Shown here: one piece after another, positions 15,530 to 23,858 of the stretch
Numbering within the stretch: the first letter of the stretch is position 1
How the letters are laid out: each line of letters starts with the position of its first letter
From: Bacteroidaceae bacterium
GTDB taxonomy: Bacteria; Bacteroidota; Bacteroidia; Bacteroidales; Bacteroidaceae
DNA length: 42,956 nucleotides
Direction of reading: 5' to 3'
NCBI GenBank assembly: GCA_017520935.1
Contig: JAFXEF010000014.1
Coordinates: 1 to 42,956 of the forward strand
Position numbers and translations under genes: made by a program
Notes under the pieces: generated by a model
Told to the model about the DNA's origin: nothing
The model's input: the letters and a program-made list of their open reading frames with translations, nothing else
The model's database searches: none

Positions 15530-16891
15530 ATGTCAGAAACCAACCGCATAGAATATAAAAGAGAATTGACTCCTGAACTTGATATCGAGAAGGAGGTTGT
15601 GGCGTTCCTTAACTACAAGGAGGGTGGGTACATCTATATTGGAATTGATAAAGACGGTTCAACTGTGGGCGTCAGTGATGTAGATGATTGTATGTTGAGG
15701 TTAAAAGACCGCATTAAGCACAACATCTCTCCATCGGCTATGGGATTGTTTGATATTGCCGAAGAGCAGAAAGAAGGTCGAAGCATCATCAAAGTGACGG
15801 TAGCGAGTGGAATAGAGAAGCCGTATTTCAAAACGAAGTATGGAATGACTCCGCGAGGTGCGTATATGCGTGTTGGAACATCTGCCGAGCCTATGCCACA
15901 GGAGCAGATTGACCGTCTGTTCGCTATGCGTACACGCAACTCCATTGGCCGCATCGTATCTAACCGCCAGGATTTGAGTTTTGAGCAATTGCGTATCTAC
16001 TACGATGAGCGAGGTAAAAGGCTCAATGATAACTTCAAGCGTACATTGGAATTGCTTACAGATGATGGCAAGTACAACTATGTGGCATATCTGTTGGCTG
16101 ATGAGAATGGCAATTCAATCAAAGTGGCAAAGTATTCAAGTCTTGACCGTTGCGATTTGGTGGAGAATAACGAGTATGGATATTGCTCTCTTATCAAAGC
16201 AACCAAGAGTGTGTTGTCAAAACTGGATATTGAGAACAAGGTGGCAGCAACGATAACCCCAATGGAGCGTATTGAAACTCCATTGTGGAATAAGGTTGCT
16301 TTGCGTGAAGCTGTCATCAATGCCATAGTACATAATGACTACTCATTTGAAGTACCTCCCAAGTTTGAGATATTCCCCGATAGACTTGAGATAACATCGG
16401 CTGGTCGCTTGCCGGAGTCGCTCACAAAAGAGGAATTCTTCAATGGAATATCCATCCCTCGCAACAAGGAGTTGATGCGTATCTATCGTGATGTGGAGTT
16501 GGTAGAGTCGTTAGGCTCCGGCATTCCTCGTATCTTGCGTGCCTACGGCGAAGATTGTTTCAAGTTTACAGATAACTTTATCCGTATTACTTTGCCTATA
16601 AGTGCTCATGACCATGCAAGTGACCATGCAAGTGACCATGCAAGTGACCATGCAAGTGTGCAAGTGGAGAAACTTGTTTCTATATTGACTGGAGAAATGG
16701 GGCGTTCGGAACTGCAAGGATTGTTATCTATCAAGAATAGAGATTATTTTAGAACGGATTATTTGAATCCTGCTATTAGTAATGGTTATGTAGAACTTAC
16801 AATTCCTGATAAGCCCAATAGCCGGAATCAAAAATATCGCTTGACAGCAAAAGGTATTGTTTTGAAGAATAGCCTAACAAGCAATAAGTAA
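15530..16891 (+). CDS. AlbA_2 (Schlafen-like) / GHKL-ATPase protein with DHAS repeat
   Basis: This 453-residue protein starts with an AlbA_2 domain (about 5-125: IEYKRELTPELDIEKEVVAFLN, GYIYIGIDKDGSTVGV, RGAYMRVGTSAEPM). An ATP-binding domain follows at about 260-355, with EAVINAIVHNDY as the N box and FPDRLEITSAGRLP as a G box. A linker of four DHAS units at about 361-376 leads to a winged-helix-like tail. Such proteins are annotated as ATP-dependent helicase-like or transcriptional regulators and are frequent in defence islands and beside restriction systems. The gene starts 27 bases after the NdpA-family gene and closes the same-strand run. The role here is unknown; regulation or RNA/DNA binding is plausible. 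Confidence 0.82.
   Translation: MSETNRIEYKRELTPELDIEKEVVAFLNYKEGGYIYIGIDKDGSTVGVSDVDDCMLRLKDRIKHNISPSAMGLFDIAEEQKEGRSIIKVTVASGIEKPYFKTKYGMTPRGAYMRVGTSAEPMPQEQIDRLFAMRTRNSIGRIVSNRQDLSFEQLRIYYDERGKRLNDNFKRTLELLTDDGKYNYVAYLLADENGNSIKVAKYSSLDRCDLVENNEYGYCSLIKATKSVLSKLDIENKVAATITPMERIETPLWNKVALREAVINAIVHNDYSFEVPPKFEIFPDRLEITSAGRLPESLTKEEFFNGISIPRNKELMRIYRDVELVESLGSGIPRILRAYGEDCFKFTDNFIRITLPISAHDHASDHASDHASDHASVQVEKLVSILTGEMGRSELQGLLSIKNRDYFRTDYLNPAISNGYVELTIPDKPNSRNQKYRLTAKGIVLKNSLTSNK
16610..16657 (+). repeat. four perfect 12-bp tandem repeats inside a gene
   Basis: The unit GACCATGCAAGT repeats four times without change (16610-16657) and encodes DHAS four times in the AlbA_2/ATPase protein. Because the unit is a multiple of three, gain or loss changes the linker length without shifting the frame. 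Confidence 0.9.
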
Positions 16892-17144
16892 TTTTGCTCA
16901 ACCTATCATATAATATGTAAAAACCATACTTTTTCTATATTTTTGATAGGTTATGGCATAATGTTAATCTAATAGAATCATACTTATATTATGAATAAAG
17001 ATGATATTGAGATTTTGCAGTGTGCCCATATTTTGCCATATTGAGAGCAAGTGAACTGAAAGAGCAACGGGGGGGGGTCCAAACATCTTCACCTTGAATG
17101 AATATTTTTCGTTGAATCACACAATCTCGCATAGTGTTAAAACC

Positions 17145-17165
17145 ATACTCCGAATAATCATATAA
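17145..17165 (+). repeat. right direct repeat of the defence cassette
   Basis: The 21 bases starting ATACTCCGAATAATC match 10454-10474 at 20 of 21 positions, in the same orientation, 6.7 kb apart. It lies 253 bases beyond the last cassette gene. It may be a target-site or attachment-site trace, or simply a shared regulatory word. Confidence 0.6.
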
Positions 17166-17287
17166 CCATCCGAATTACTTTCGAAAATCACAAGTTATTC
17201 TCTCGATACGAATTTTGATTTAACACTTCATATCCTTGTGCTTCAGGATTGATAAAAATCCCCGCCAAAGGTCCTTATTTTTATCGT

Positions 17288-17315
17288 CACTGATGACCAG
17301 CCTCGGTCATCAGTG
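17288..17315. repeat. perfect 11-bp stem hairpin
   Basis: CACTGATGACC (17288-17298) pairs perfectly with GGTCATCAGTG (17305-17315) around a 6-base loop. A related half site, GGCCATCAGTAGAG, follows 14 bases on. There is no T-run on either side, so it is not a simple terminator. Confidence 0.65.
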
Positions 17316-17561
17316 AAGACCAAAGTTGGCCATCAGTAGAGCTTCTTTGAGGGCTTTATAGGACAACCCTCCTTGAAATGTTAATTGCAGTTTGAATAAT
17401 TATAAAATCTTACACCAAAAACACACAAATCATGTAAAATCTGTTCTATCTTATCTATCTTAATCATGGTTTACTCCTGATCGCGATGCAACTTTAAGGT
17501 CGAAACGACGAAGAAAACGTTGATTGAGTGGCTGCTTTTCGATTACTATCTACAGTAAGCT

Positions 17562-17663
17562 CTCTACAGATGGCAAATTTAGGCATCTATAGGTCATAAA
17601 ATTTATCATCTATAGGTCTTTAATTTTATCATCTATAGGTCTTTCGAAAAAAGACCTGTAGAG
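17562..17663 (+). repeat. three 23-bp tandem repeats framed by an inverted repeat
   Basis: CATCTATAGGTC occurs exactly at 17584, 17607 and 17630, each followed by an 11-base AT-rich spacer. The block is framed by CTCTACAG (17562-17569) and its inverse CTGTAGAG (17656-17663). The third unit also folds with AAAGACCTGTAG after it. The units are too short and AT-rich to be a CRISPR array. Confidence 0.7.
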
Positions 17664-17788
17664 GGCTGTTCGTATGGGCTCTGTTGTTGCGCTTCAGAAA
17701 CCGATGATCGTTAGCTAAAAATTAAGGCAGATCGCGTGCATACGGTGAAGATGGTTTCCCCCTCTTCTGCTCACATACAAAGAATCAG

Positions 17789-17818
17789 TCTCGCCACCCT
17801 ACACGGAGAGTGGCGAGA
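17789..17818 (-). terminator. possible terminator of the C10 protease gene
   Basis: TCTCGCCAC (17789-17797) pairs with GTGGCGAGA (17810-17818). It lies 30 bases beyond the protease stop. On the minus strand only a weak T-rich stretch follows, so termination may be inefficient. Confidence 0.5.
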
Positions 17819-17848
17819 TATGATACTTGCTGTGCAGCAATTGTATGG

Positions 17849-20800
17849 CTACTTCTTGATCAATGTCTTTTTACCATCTACGATATAGATACCTGTAGCG
17901 GTAGGTGTGGCAATGCGACGACCAAAGAGATCATAGATTCCTTGACGGGCTATACCTACAGGCTGCATGTCTACTTGCGGAAGCTCGATACCTGTATCAT
18001 CGGTACCTGGACCCAAATAGTAGAGCCTGAAGTCATCGGCCTTATACCAGGTGGTTCCAGCCTCAACGCCAATGGTAAGTACACCGTCCTCTACCCACAC
18101 ACTGTCAAGGACACTCTCAGTGAGGTAGAAACGACCCCATTCATGAGCACCGAAAGTTGCTGTGCTGTCATTGGCAAAGAGGGTAACCACACCATCTTCG
18201 TTAGTTCCCAACATGGCGCTAAGGCGATAGTAACCTCGAGGTAGTCCCTCGATAGTCTGACTGATAGCGGTAGAGCCGTCGGTACTCTCATTGTAGAGCA
18301 GGTACTTACCGTCCATACCAGCGCCGAAGGTTGCCAGATAAGTTCTGGTCCGTATGGCAACATTACTTCCAGCAGTCCAACCATCTTTCTTGCCTGTCTC
18401 GAACGAGGGGTTCACGATATATCCTGTATATTCTATAGGCTCACTCTTGTCAATCAATCTCAGCTTGTATTTGTCCACAAATGCCAAGAGGTCGGTAGCA
18501 ACCTCTTTAATTTTATTGGCACTGGTCATCGACATGGCTGTATAGATGGTGCGGGCCGACGCGATGGAATCGAGCAACATCACATTCCATTCTGCCTCGA
18601 TAGCGGGATGCCACTCCTCATAGGCAAGCATTGCCGCACTGATTGCTGTCGCCAATGTTTTATAGGCTTGGTCGCTGGTGGCGTTAAGTGTGGCACGCAC
18701 ACGTCGCTTGCCTTTGACTACACCGGTGAAGGCGCGAAGACGTGTTGACGGGTCAACCTCCTCGAAGTACTGCAGGTCTTCCGCCATATCAAGATTGAGC
18801 ACCAGCACTGAGTCGCCTGCAACCCTGTCTGTGAGTACAGGTACGTATCCGGCAATACCCACACTAATGGCATTCATGTCGATAGTGACATTCTCGGCAG
18901 TTATGGGAGCAGGTGTCTCGCTATCGACCATCATGAGATAGGGTGTACCGGCACACAGCGTGTCGGTCAATACAGCTTCACGCCAAGTGGTGGATGCGAT
19001 TGTCGTAGGACGACGGCAGATATAGCCATCGGGTACCAAGGCGGTAAATGGCAATGCGATGGAATTCCACTGGCCTGCTCTCCATTGGGGAGTAAACACC
19101 ACATTGGTAGCCGTATAGGTGCCTAACGGGCAGAAGTTGTAGCCCTGTGTCAGACAAAGTTCGGCAATTCTATCCTGATATACGATATTGCAGCCATCAA
19201 GAGGAGTTGCCACATAGAACAAGGCATTGGGGTTGGCAGCTACAGGCTGACTGTTGATACCCTTCACCTGAGTAAGGTCGTACCCTACGAGCGAGGTATC
19301 GGTAGCCAATTCACCGAAACGGATGGGATCCCAGTCGCCAGTGAGAGCCATCACACCATCCTTCACATAAAGGCTATCGAGTGTAGGTGCGCATACCTTA
19401 AAGCGCATAAGCGTATCGGCAGTAGCGAAACGGAGGCTCTTGCCCTCATCCACACCAGTAAGTTCTCTGCTCACCACAAGTGCGTAGTAAGTATCCTTAG
19501 TGATACGGTTGACACGAGCCTCTGCCTCCAAAGTCTGGCCTGGAGCAAACAGATAATCATCAATGGTCACATAGCGCACCTGCTCCATACTGTCAGCCTC
19601 TTCATTATAGTTCAACAGGCGCAGGCGAATACCCGGCTGTACATTTGAGGCCGAATCGGAGTTGGCCAGCGTCACCTTAGCAGTGAGTTCATCATTGTAG
19701 AGCAAGCGATAGGTGCCGCTCTTATGCTCCTCGGTCTGCATACCGGCACTGATATCGAACGCCTCCAATGTAAGGTCGGCATGGGCAGGAAGTATCTCCA
19801 CCTCTACCTTATCCAGCACATTGTAGCGCTTGTCGGTAAGGTATATGTAATATTTCTTTTCCAACAAGGGTTTGAAGGTCACGGAAAATTCACCGCTCTC
19901 GTCAGTTGCAAGTACCAGTTCCTTGTTGGTGGCCTGCACAGAAGTGCTGCTTGATGGCACGCGATCGTTGGTAGCCCAATAAATATTGAATCCTGAGTAA
20001 TCAAGCGTACCGTTGTTGGTGACAGTCACACGGATAGTGCTTTCAGTACGTTTCACCACCTGCTTGTCCACGTGTAGCTTTGCCGTCAGATTGGGTTTCT
20101 TGGGTGAAATGTTGTGCACCATTCCCTGTTGACCCGCAAAACCATTGATACCGGTCTCGGCATCGAGCGTATAGTAGCCGTCGCCCTGCCCTCCCCAACC
20201 GAAGTTGAAGTGAAAGAGATTTCCATTAGGATTATAACCATCGAGAATAATGGCATGCCCTCCTTGGCTGGCATGCACACCGGCATATACCATCGGTTGC
20301 TTCTTTTTCAGATTGCTGTATATGGTATTCTCCCAAGAGGTCTGGCTAGTACCTCCCTGATAGGTACACGCTGCACTCATATTGAAGTACGAATTGTAAC
20401 CATCAACGATATTGCCTATCTGTCCTGAAGTAGAATTGCCGTATGTCTGGTATATACCGGCACCGAAAGCGGCATTGAGCACTGCCACAGCGTTGCCCAT
20501 TTCTTCGGGATAACTGGTATTGTAGCTGTTTAGCATCAGCTCCCATTGGATGGGTGTACCCTTAGGATAACTCACCGTGACAGGTGCCTCGCCATAGGTG
20601 TAGGTGGGCGTTGTAGCCAACAATTCATCGGGGAGGTCGCGACGGAAATAGTGGAGTACCATCACCGCAGCCGTACAGGTACAGCCCGTCACGGCACGAT
20701 TGGTAGTACCCTTAAGAAAAGGAGCCAGGTTGTTATAAGGTGCAGTCTGATGCCAGTGCGCCTCGATGAGAGGAGCAACAGCCGAGCGGTCGGCTGGCGC

Positions 20801-21193
20801 TTTCTGTGGAGCACGGGCAGGAACACCGGCCTTCTGTGCCGCTTCAACAATCTCGGCATAACCCTGCAGCATATCAAGCAGGGCGGGAGGCATATCGGCC
20901 TCCACAAAATCACCACTATCGGTGTAGCCTATAATCTCGGGCAAACAGTTGTCGCCACTGACAATGACAAAGCCGGCATTCTCGCCACGGCTCACGACAT
21001 ACAGCGGAGCCAGCGTATCAGACTCGGCCATTGCACGTGTGGCGGTTCTACGGAAGGGGGCGACATACGCCACTGAAGTATCCTGAAGATAGGCTGAAGC
21101 TATCTTCAACGCTTTAGAGGGACCAATCGGGTCAGCAGAAACAATGTTTGTAATGCAAATGAGCAATGATAATAACAGGAACTTTCTTTTCAT
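17849..21193 (-). CDS. C10-family (streptopain/SpeB-like) cysteine protease, multidomain, secreted
   Basis: I chose the ATG at 21193 (MKRKFLLLSLLICITNIVSADP, a signal peptide); a TTG three codons earlier is less likely. The protein has 1114 residues. A Spi-like prodomain spans about 22-125, followed by an Ala/Pro-rich linker. The C10 catalytic domain has GCTCTAAVM with Cys near 171, GGHAIILDG with His near 313 and HFNFGWGG. CARDB/Ig-like beta domains and a carbohydrate-binding-like segment (YIVNPSFETGKKDGW) follow. The tail YDLFGRRIATPTATGIYIVDGKK is of the type seen on many exported Bacteroidetes proteins and resembles type IX secretion tails. The enzyme probably degrades host or dietary protein outside the cell and is made as an inactive precursor. 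Confidence 0.88.
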   Translation of the reverse strand: MKRKFLLLSLLICITNIVSADPIGPSKALKIASAYLQDTSVAYVAPFRRTATRAMAESDTLAPLYVVSRGENAGFVIVSGDNCLPEIIGYTDSGDFVEADMPPALLDMLQGYAEIVEAAQKAGVPARAPQKAPADRSAVAPLIEAHWHQTAPYNNLAPFLKGTTNRAVTGCTCTAAVMVLHYFRRDLPDELLATTPTYTYGEAPVTVSYPKGTPIQWELMLNSYNTSYPEEMGNAVAVLNAAFGAGIYQTYGNSTSGQIGNIVDGYNSYFNMSAACTYQGGTSQTSWENTIYSNLKKKQPMVYAGVHASQGGHAIILDGYNPNGNLFHFNFGWGGQGDGYYTLDAETGINGFAGQQGMVHNISPKKPNLTAKLHVDKQVVKRTESTIRVTVTNNGTLDYSGFNIYWATNDRVPSSSTSVQATNKELVLATDESGEFSVTFKPLLEKKYYIYLTDKRYNVLDKVEVEILPAHADLTLEAFDISAGMQTEEHKSGTYRLLYNDELTAKVTLANSDSASNVQPGIRLRLLNYNEEADSMEQVRYVTIDDYLFAPGQTLEAEARVNRITKDTYYALVVSRELTGVDEGKSLRFATADTLMRFKVCAPTLDSLYVKDGVMALTGDWDPIRFGELATDTSLVGYDLTQVKGINSQPVAANPNALFYVATPLDGCNIVYQDRIAELCLTQGYNFCPLGTYTATNVVFTPQWRAGQWNSIALPFTALVPDGYICRRPTTIASTTWREAVLTDTLCAGTPYLMMVDSETPAPITAENVTIDMNAISVGIAGYVPVLTDRVAGDSVLVLNLDMAEDLQYFEEVDPSTRLRAFTGVVKGKRRVRATLNATSDQAYKTLATAISAAMLAYEEWHPAIEAEWNVMLLDSIASARTIYTAMSMTSANKIKEVATDLLAFVDKYKLRLIDKSEPIEYTGYIVNPSFETGKKDGWTAGSNVAIRTRTYLATFGAGMDGKYLLYNESTDGSTAISQTIEGLPRGYYRLSAMLGTNEDGVVTLFANDSTATFGAHEWGRFYLTESVLDSVWVEDGVLTIGVEAGTTWYKADDFRLYYLGPGTDDTGIELPQVDMQPVGIARQGIYDLFGRRIATPTATGIYIVDGKKTLIKK

Positions 21194-21212
21194 AGTAATC
21201 AAATATTATATG

Positions 21213-21220
21213 CAAATGTA
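21213..21220 (-). promoter_or_regulatory. -7 box of the C10 protease gene
   Basis: TACATTTG on the minus strand, 19 bases upstream of the chosen ATG at 21193, fits TAnnTTTG. No clear -33 TTTG was seen. Confidence 0.45.
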
Positions 21221-21262
21221 CATCTTTTTCTGATTCGAACAGATATAATCAGCTATTTTTGT

Positions 21263-21270
21263 TACTTTTG
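21263..21270 (+). promoter_or_regulatory. -7 box of the methyltransferase/adenosyltransferase pair
   Basis: TACTTTTG on the plus strand ends 20 bases before the ATG at 21291. It fits TAnnTTTG. The -33 element is not clear. Confidence 0.5.
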
Positions 21271-21290
21271 CCATATAGAAACTGAGGTTT

Positions 21291-21974
21291 ATGATAAAAG
21301 AGTGGATAAGACGCAAGCGTAACTCTTTGGGATTTGGCATACAAAGTCCCAACGACTTTTACTTCGTTCAGCACGTATTGAGAGAAGAATCGCCATACTA
21401 TGCATATACAGAGCTACACAAGATGCAGCAACAATTCCCCACCGACTTACCACACTTCTCTGAAGAGGTCTACCGATTGCTATTCCGCCTCACCAACCAT
21501 ATATACCCACACACAATTATCGAAGTAGGTACAGGAGCAGGGCTCTCAGCTTGTGCCATGGCTATGGCACACCCTATGGGTGAGTGCATTACCATAGATG
21601 AAGCCATACCTGCGGGACAACTGGCCGGGCGCGATAGGCTATTGGCCGGTTTTCCACAGATAACGGTCAAAAACGGCGATGAGATGGCACTTCTTCAGCA
21701 AGTTCTCTCCACCAAGAATCATATCGACATACTGCATATAGCCCACACCGTACACTATAAAGAGGCGATAAGGCTTGCTCTACCCCACATCACCGACAAC
21801 ACTCTGTTTGTAATCCAAGGTATACGAGACAATGACGAGAAGCGCATTTGGTGGGAAGCACTGCAAGAAGAGAGACATACCGGTGTAAGCTATGACCTTG
21901 GAGAGACAGGACTGATGTTTTTTGATCGGTCGCGTCACAAAGACATGTATTGGGTCAATCTAAGAAACAAATAA
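21291..21974 (+). CDS. class I SAM-dependent methyltransferase-like protein
   Basis: This 227-residue protein has the SAM-binding glycine loop IIEVGTGAGLSACAMA at about 76-91 and an acidic post-beta2 ITIDEA near 103, as in O-methyltransferase-like folds. Later strands (IDILHIAHT, NTLFVIQGI) follow the class I pattern. The conserved aspartates that bind metal in catechol-type enzymes are not clear, so activity is uncertain. It sits 10 bases before the adenosyltransferase gene and shares its promoter. No substrate can be inferred. Confidence 0.75.
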   Translation: MIKEWIRRKRNSLGFGIQSPNDFYFVQHVLREESPYYAYTELHKMQQQFPTDLPHFSEEVYRLLFRLTNHIYPHTIIEVGTGAGLSACAMAMAHPMGECITIDEAIPAGQLAGRDRLLAGFPQITVKNGDEMALLQQVLSTKNHIDILHIAHTVHYKEAIRLALPHITDNTLFVIQGIRDNDEKRIWWEALQEERHTGVSYDLGETGLMFFDRSRHKDMYWVNLRNK

Positions 21975-21984
21975 CACACTATAT

Positions 21985-22575
21985 ATGGATAAGAAGAGCA
22001 AGATATACACCCGAGGAGGCGATACCGGAACCACATCGCTCATCGGTGGCAAGAGAGTAAAGAAATGTGCTCTATGCTTAGAGTCGTATGGCACTATTGA
22101 CGAACTTAGTGCCCATATTGGATTGCTGGCAAGTATGATAAAAACCGATTCGACACTGCACATCCACACTGATAGCAATACCAACTTCCTGGAATGGCTA
22201 CAGTCACGCCTCTTTGATGCAGGTACCCACTTGGCCATGCCCTGCAGACAGTTGGACACTCCCTCACCCTGCTCCATTACAGAGAAACACCTCACACACT
22301 TAGAAAGCATCATAGACCAACTTGATGCGCACCTGGAACCACTACATTCGTTCATCCTCCCTGGAGGCTGCATCGAAGCCGCACAATGCCACGTATGCCG
22401 CACCGTATGCCGCCGGGCTGAGCGCCTGATCACGGCACTTGCCGAGGAGGCTCCAGTGAGCCTAATGCTACAATCTTTCATCAACAGATTATCCGATTTC
22501 TTTTTCATCTACGCACGGTTCATCAATAAAATGAAACATGCAGATGAAATTTCTTGGAAGAATGATTGTAATTGA
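21985..22575 (+). CDS. PduO-type ATP:cob(I)alamin adenosyltransferase
   Basis: This 196-residue enzyme transfers adenosyl from ATP to cob(I)alamin to make coenzyme B12. The ATP-binding TRGGDTGTTSLIGG lies at 9-22, and the family core YGTIDELSAHIGL, FILPGG, HVCRTVCRRAER and the C-terminal INRLSDFFFIYAR are all present. The length is normal. Co-transcription with the methyltransferase-like gene is likely. In Bacteroidales the product mainly supports methylmalonyl-CoA mutase in propionate formation, which fits the CoA-transferase at 31650-33143. Confidence 0.93.
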   Translation: MDKKSKIYTRGGDTGTTSLIGGKRVKKCALCLESYGTIDELSAHIGLLASMIKTDSTLHIHTDSNTNFLEWLQSRLFDAGTHLAMPCRQLDTPSPCSITEKHLTHLESIIDQLDAHLEPLHSFILPGGCIEAAQCHVCRTVCRRAERLITALAEEAPVSLMLQSFINRLSDFFFIYARFINKMKHADEISWKNDCN

Positions 22576-22587
22576 AGAAAAAAGTTA

Positions 22588-22595
22588 TACTTTTG
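22588..22595 (+). promoter_or_regulatory. -7 box of the DUF2795 gene
   Basis: TACTTTTG at 22588-22595, 42 bases upstream of the ATG, fits TAnnTTTG, suggesting this small gene has its own promoter. Confidence 0.5.
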
Positions 22596-22637
22596 CACCC
22601 TCATTTATAAAACCTAAAAATTAAAAGCAAAAGATAT

Positions 22638-22859
22638 ATGTATTGGACACTTGAATTGGCCACAAAATTGGAGGATGCTCCATGGCCTGCAACCAAAGAA
22701 GAGCTGATTGACTATGCCATTCGCTCCGGAGCACCTGCCGAAGTCATTGAGAACCTGCAAGAGATAGAAGATGAGGGCGACATCTACGAGAGTATCGAGG
22801 ACATCTGGCCCGACTATCCCAGTAAGGAGGACTTTTTCTTCGACGAAGAAGAGTATTAA
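22638..22859 (+). CDS. DUF2795 small acidic protein
   Basis: This 73-residue protein (YWTLELATKLEDAPWPATKEELIDYAIRSGAP) matches the DUF2795 family, common as a short stand-alone protein in Bacteroidetes. It is acidic, especially in the tail (DFFFDEEEY). Function unknown. It has its own promoter box and a strong terminator just after the stop. Confidence 0.82.
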   Translation: MYWTLELATKLEDAPWPATKEELIDYAIRSGAPAEVIENLQEIEDEGDIYESIEDIWPDYPSKEDFFFDEEEY

Positions 22860-22876
22860 CCCTCGGCAGCACAACA

Positions 22877-22920
22877 AAAACAACGGCAGCATAAGGAATC
22901 CCTTATGCTGCCGTTGTTTT
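22877..22920. terminator. bidirectional terminator
   Basis: A 20-bp perfect stem (22877-22896 with 22901-22920, core GGCAGCATAAGG) around a 4-base loop has A-rich sequence on one side and TTTTTT on the other. It lies between the converging DUF2795 and DUF2807 genes and can serve both. Confidence 0.9.
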
Positions 22921-22934
22921 TTATGGCGACACAT

Positions 22935-23693
22935 CTATTGGCGACGTACCTTCCCGATGCCGCTGTTGCGGATATTCGTATGCTTGGGCTCTCCCATATA
23001 ATAGATGCTGCCCACACCATTTGCCTGGCAAGTGAAACGCTCGGTCACGTAGCACTCGATGTTACCAACACCGTTGAGGTAGGCGGTAAGGTCAGGAACT
23101 ACGACATTATAAGCTTCGATATTGCCCACCCCTTCGGAGCTGAATACAGCACGTTTCGTAGCCTTTCCTGCAAGGACAATATTGCCTACGCCCTCATTCA
23201 TGACCTGCAGAATTTCGCACTGGAGATTATCGAAGGTGATATTGCCCACCCCCTCGTTGGTCACCGTCATCATCTGCGCCTCGAAAGCACCCTTCAGGTG
23301 GATATTGCCCACCCCTTCATTGTATACCATATCTATAGTGGGAGTTACGATACGAATAGTGATGCCATTGTTCTTCTTCACCTTATACTCTTTGGTTGCC
23401 TTGACGGTCAGCACACCATTACCATTTACTTCAGGCTCTATGAGAAGAACAAGGTGCTCGGGACCACGCGCCTCTATCAGGTACTCATCGCCCTGTTCAA
23501 TGGTGATATTGGCCACCACATCGCAGTAAACTGCGTTAAACTCGGACAACTCCATACGTGCCACTACTCCCCGACTCCTCTCGGGCACGGCATTGGGGGT
23601 ATCTGTGGTATTCCATACGGCCGAAGCGCTCAGAGGCATTGCCGCTGCAAGCATACCACCACACAAACAGGCTGTCATCAATACTTTTTTCAT
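22935..23693 (-). CDS. GIN-domain (DUF2807) exported beta-helix protein
   Basis: This 252-residue protein has a signal peptide (MKKVLMTACLCGGMLAAAMPLSASA) and the DUF2807 'head GIN' repeat fold. The word EGVGNI recurs at about 20-residue intervals, with variants NGVGNI, NGVGSI and SGIGKV, each a turn of a right-handed beta helix. Members are cell-surface or periplasmic proteins of unknown role in Bacteroidetes. After the signal peptide a short segment NAVPERSRG is coded by a GC-rich inverted repeat that looks like inserted repeat DNA. Confidence 0.85.
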   Translation of the reverse strand: MKKVLMTACLCGGMLAAAMPLSASAVWNTTDTPNAVPERSRGVVARMELSEFNAVYCDVVANITIEQGDEYLIEARGPEHLVLLIEPEVNGNGVLTVKATKEYKVKKNNGITIRIVTPTIDMVYNEGVGNIHLKGAFEAQMMTVTNEGVGNITFDNLQCEILQVMNEGVGNIVLAGKATKRAVFSSEGVGNIEAYNVVVPDLTAYLNGVGNIECYVTERFTCQANGVGSIYYMGEPKHTNIRNSGIGKVRRQ

Positions 23694-23858
23694 ATTCTAT
23701 TCGTTTTAGCTGTTCTGTTTTCTATGCATTAGACGTAACGAGTACCCCAAAAGGTTGCAACAGAACGAAAAAAACGTTCATTTTTCTCACTTTTTGTTTC
23801 TCACGCTACAGATAACCATTGCTATCACGCTGGTTCTCACCATCTGCTTCCTTGCCAC

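Larger units (their letters stand above)
16892..17848. other. 957-bp gene-free region with hairpins, G9 tract and tandem repeats
   Basis: No credible gene is seen. Contents in order: a 9-bp inverted repeat AACCTATCA (16900-16908) / TGATAGGTT (16944-16952); a run of nine G at 17069-17077; the right cassette repeat at 17145-17165; a strong hairpin at 17288-17315; three 23-bp repeats at 17584-17652 within an inverted pair; and a terminator-like hairpin at 17789-17818. This looks like the scar zone at the right end of a transferred island. Confidence 0.6.

Noticed and set aside
17584..17652. Possible CRISPR array
   Set aside because: Only three units of 12 conserved bases with 11-base AT-rich spacers, and no cas genes in the window.
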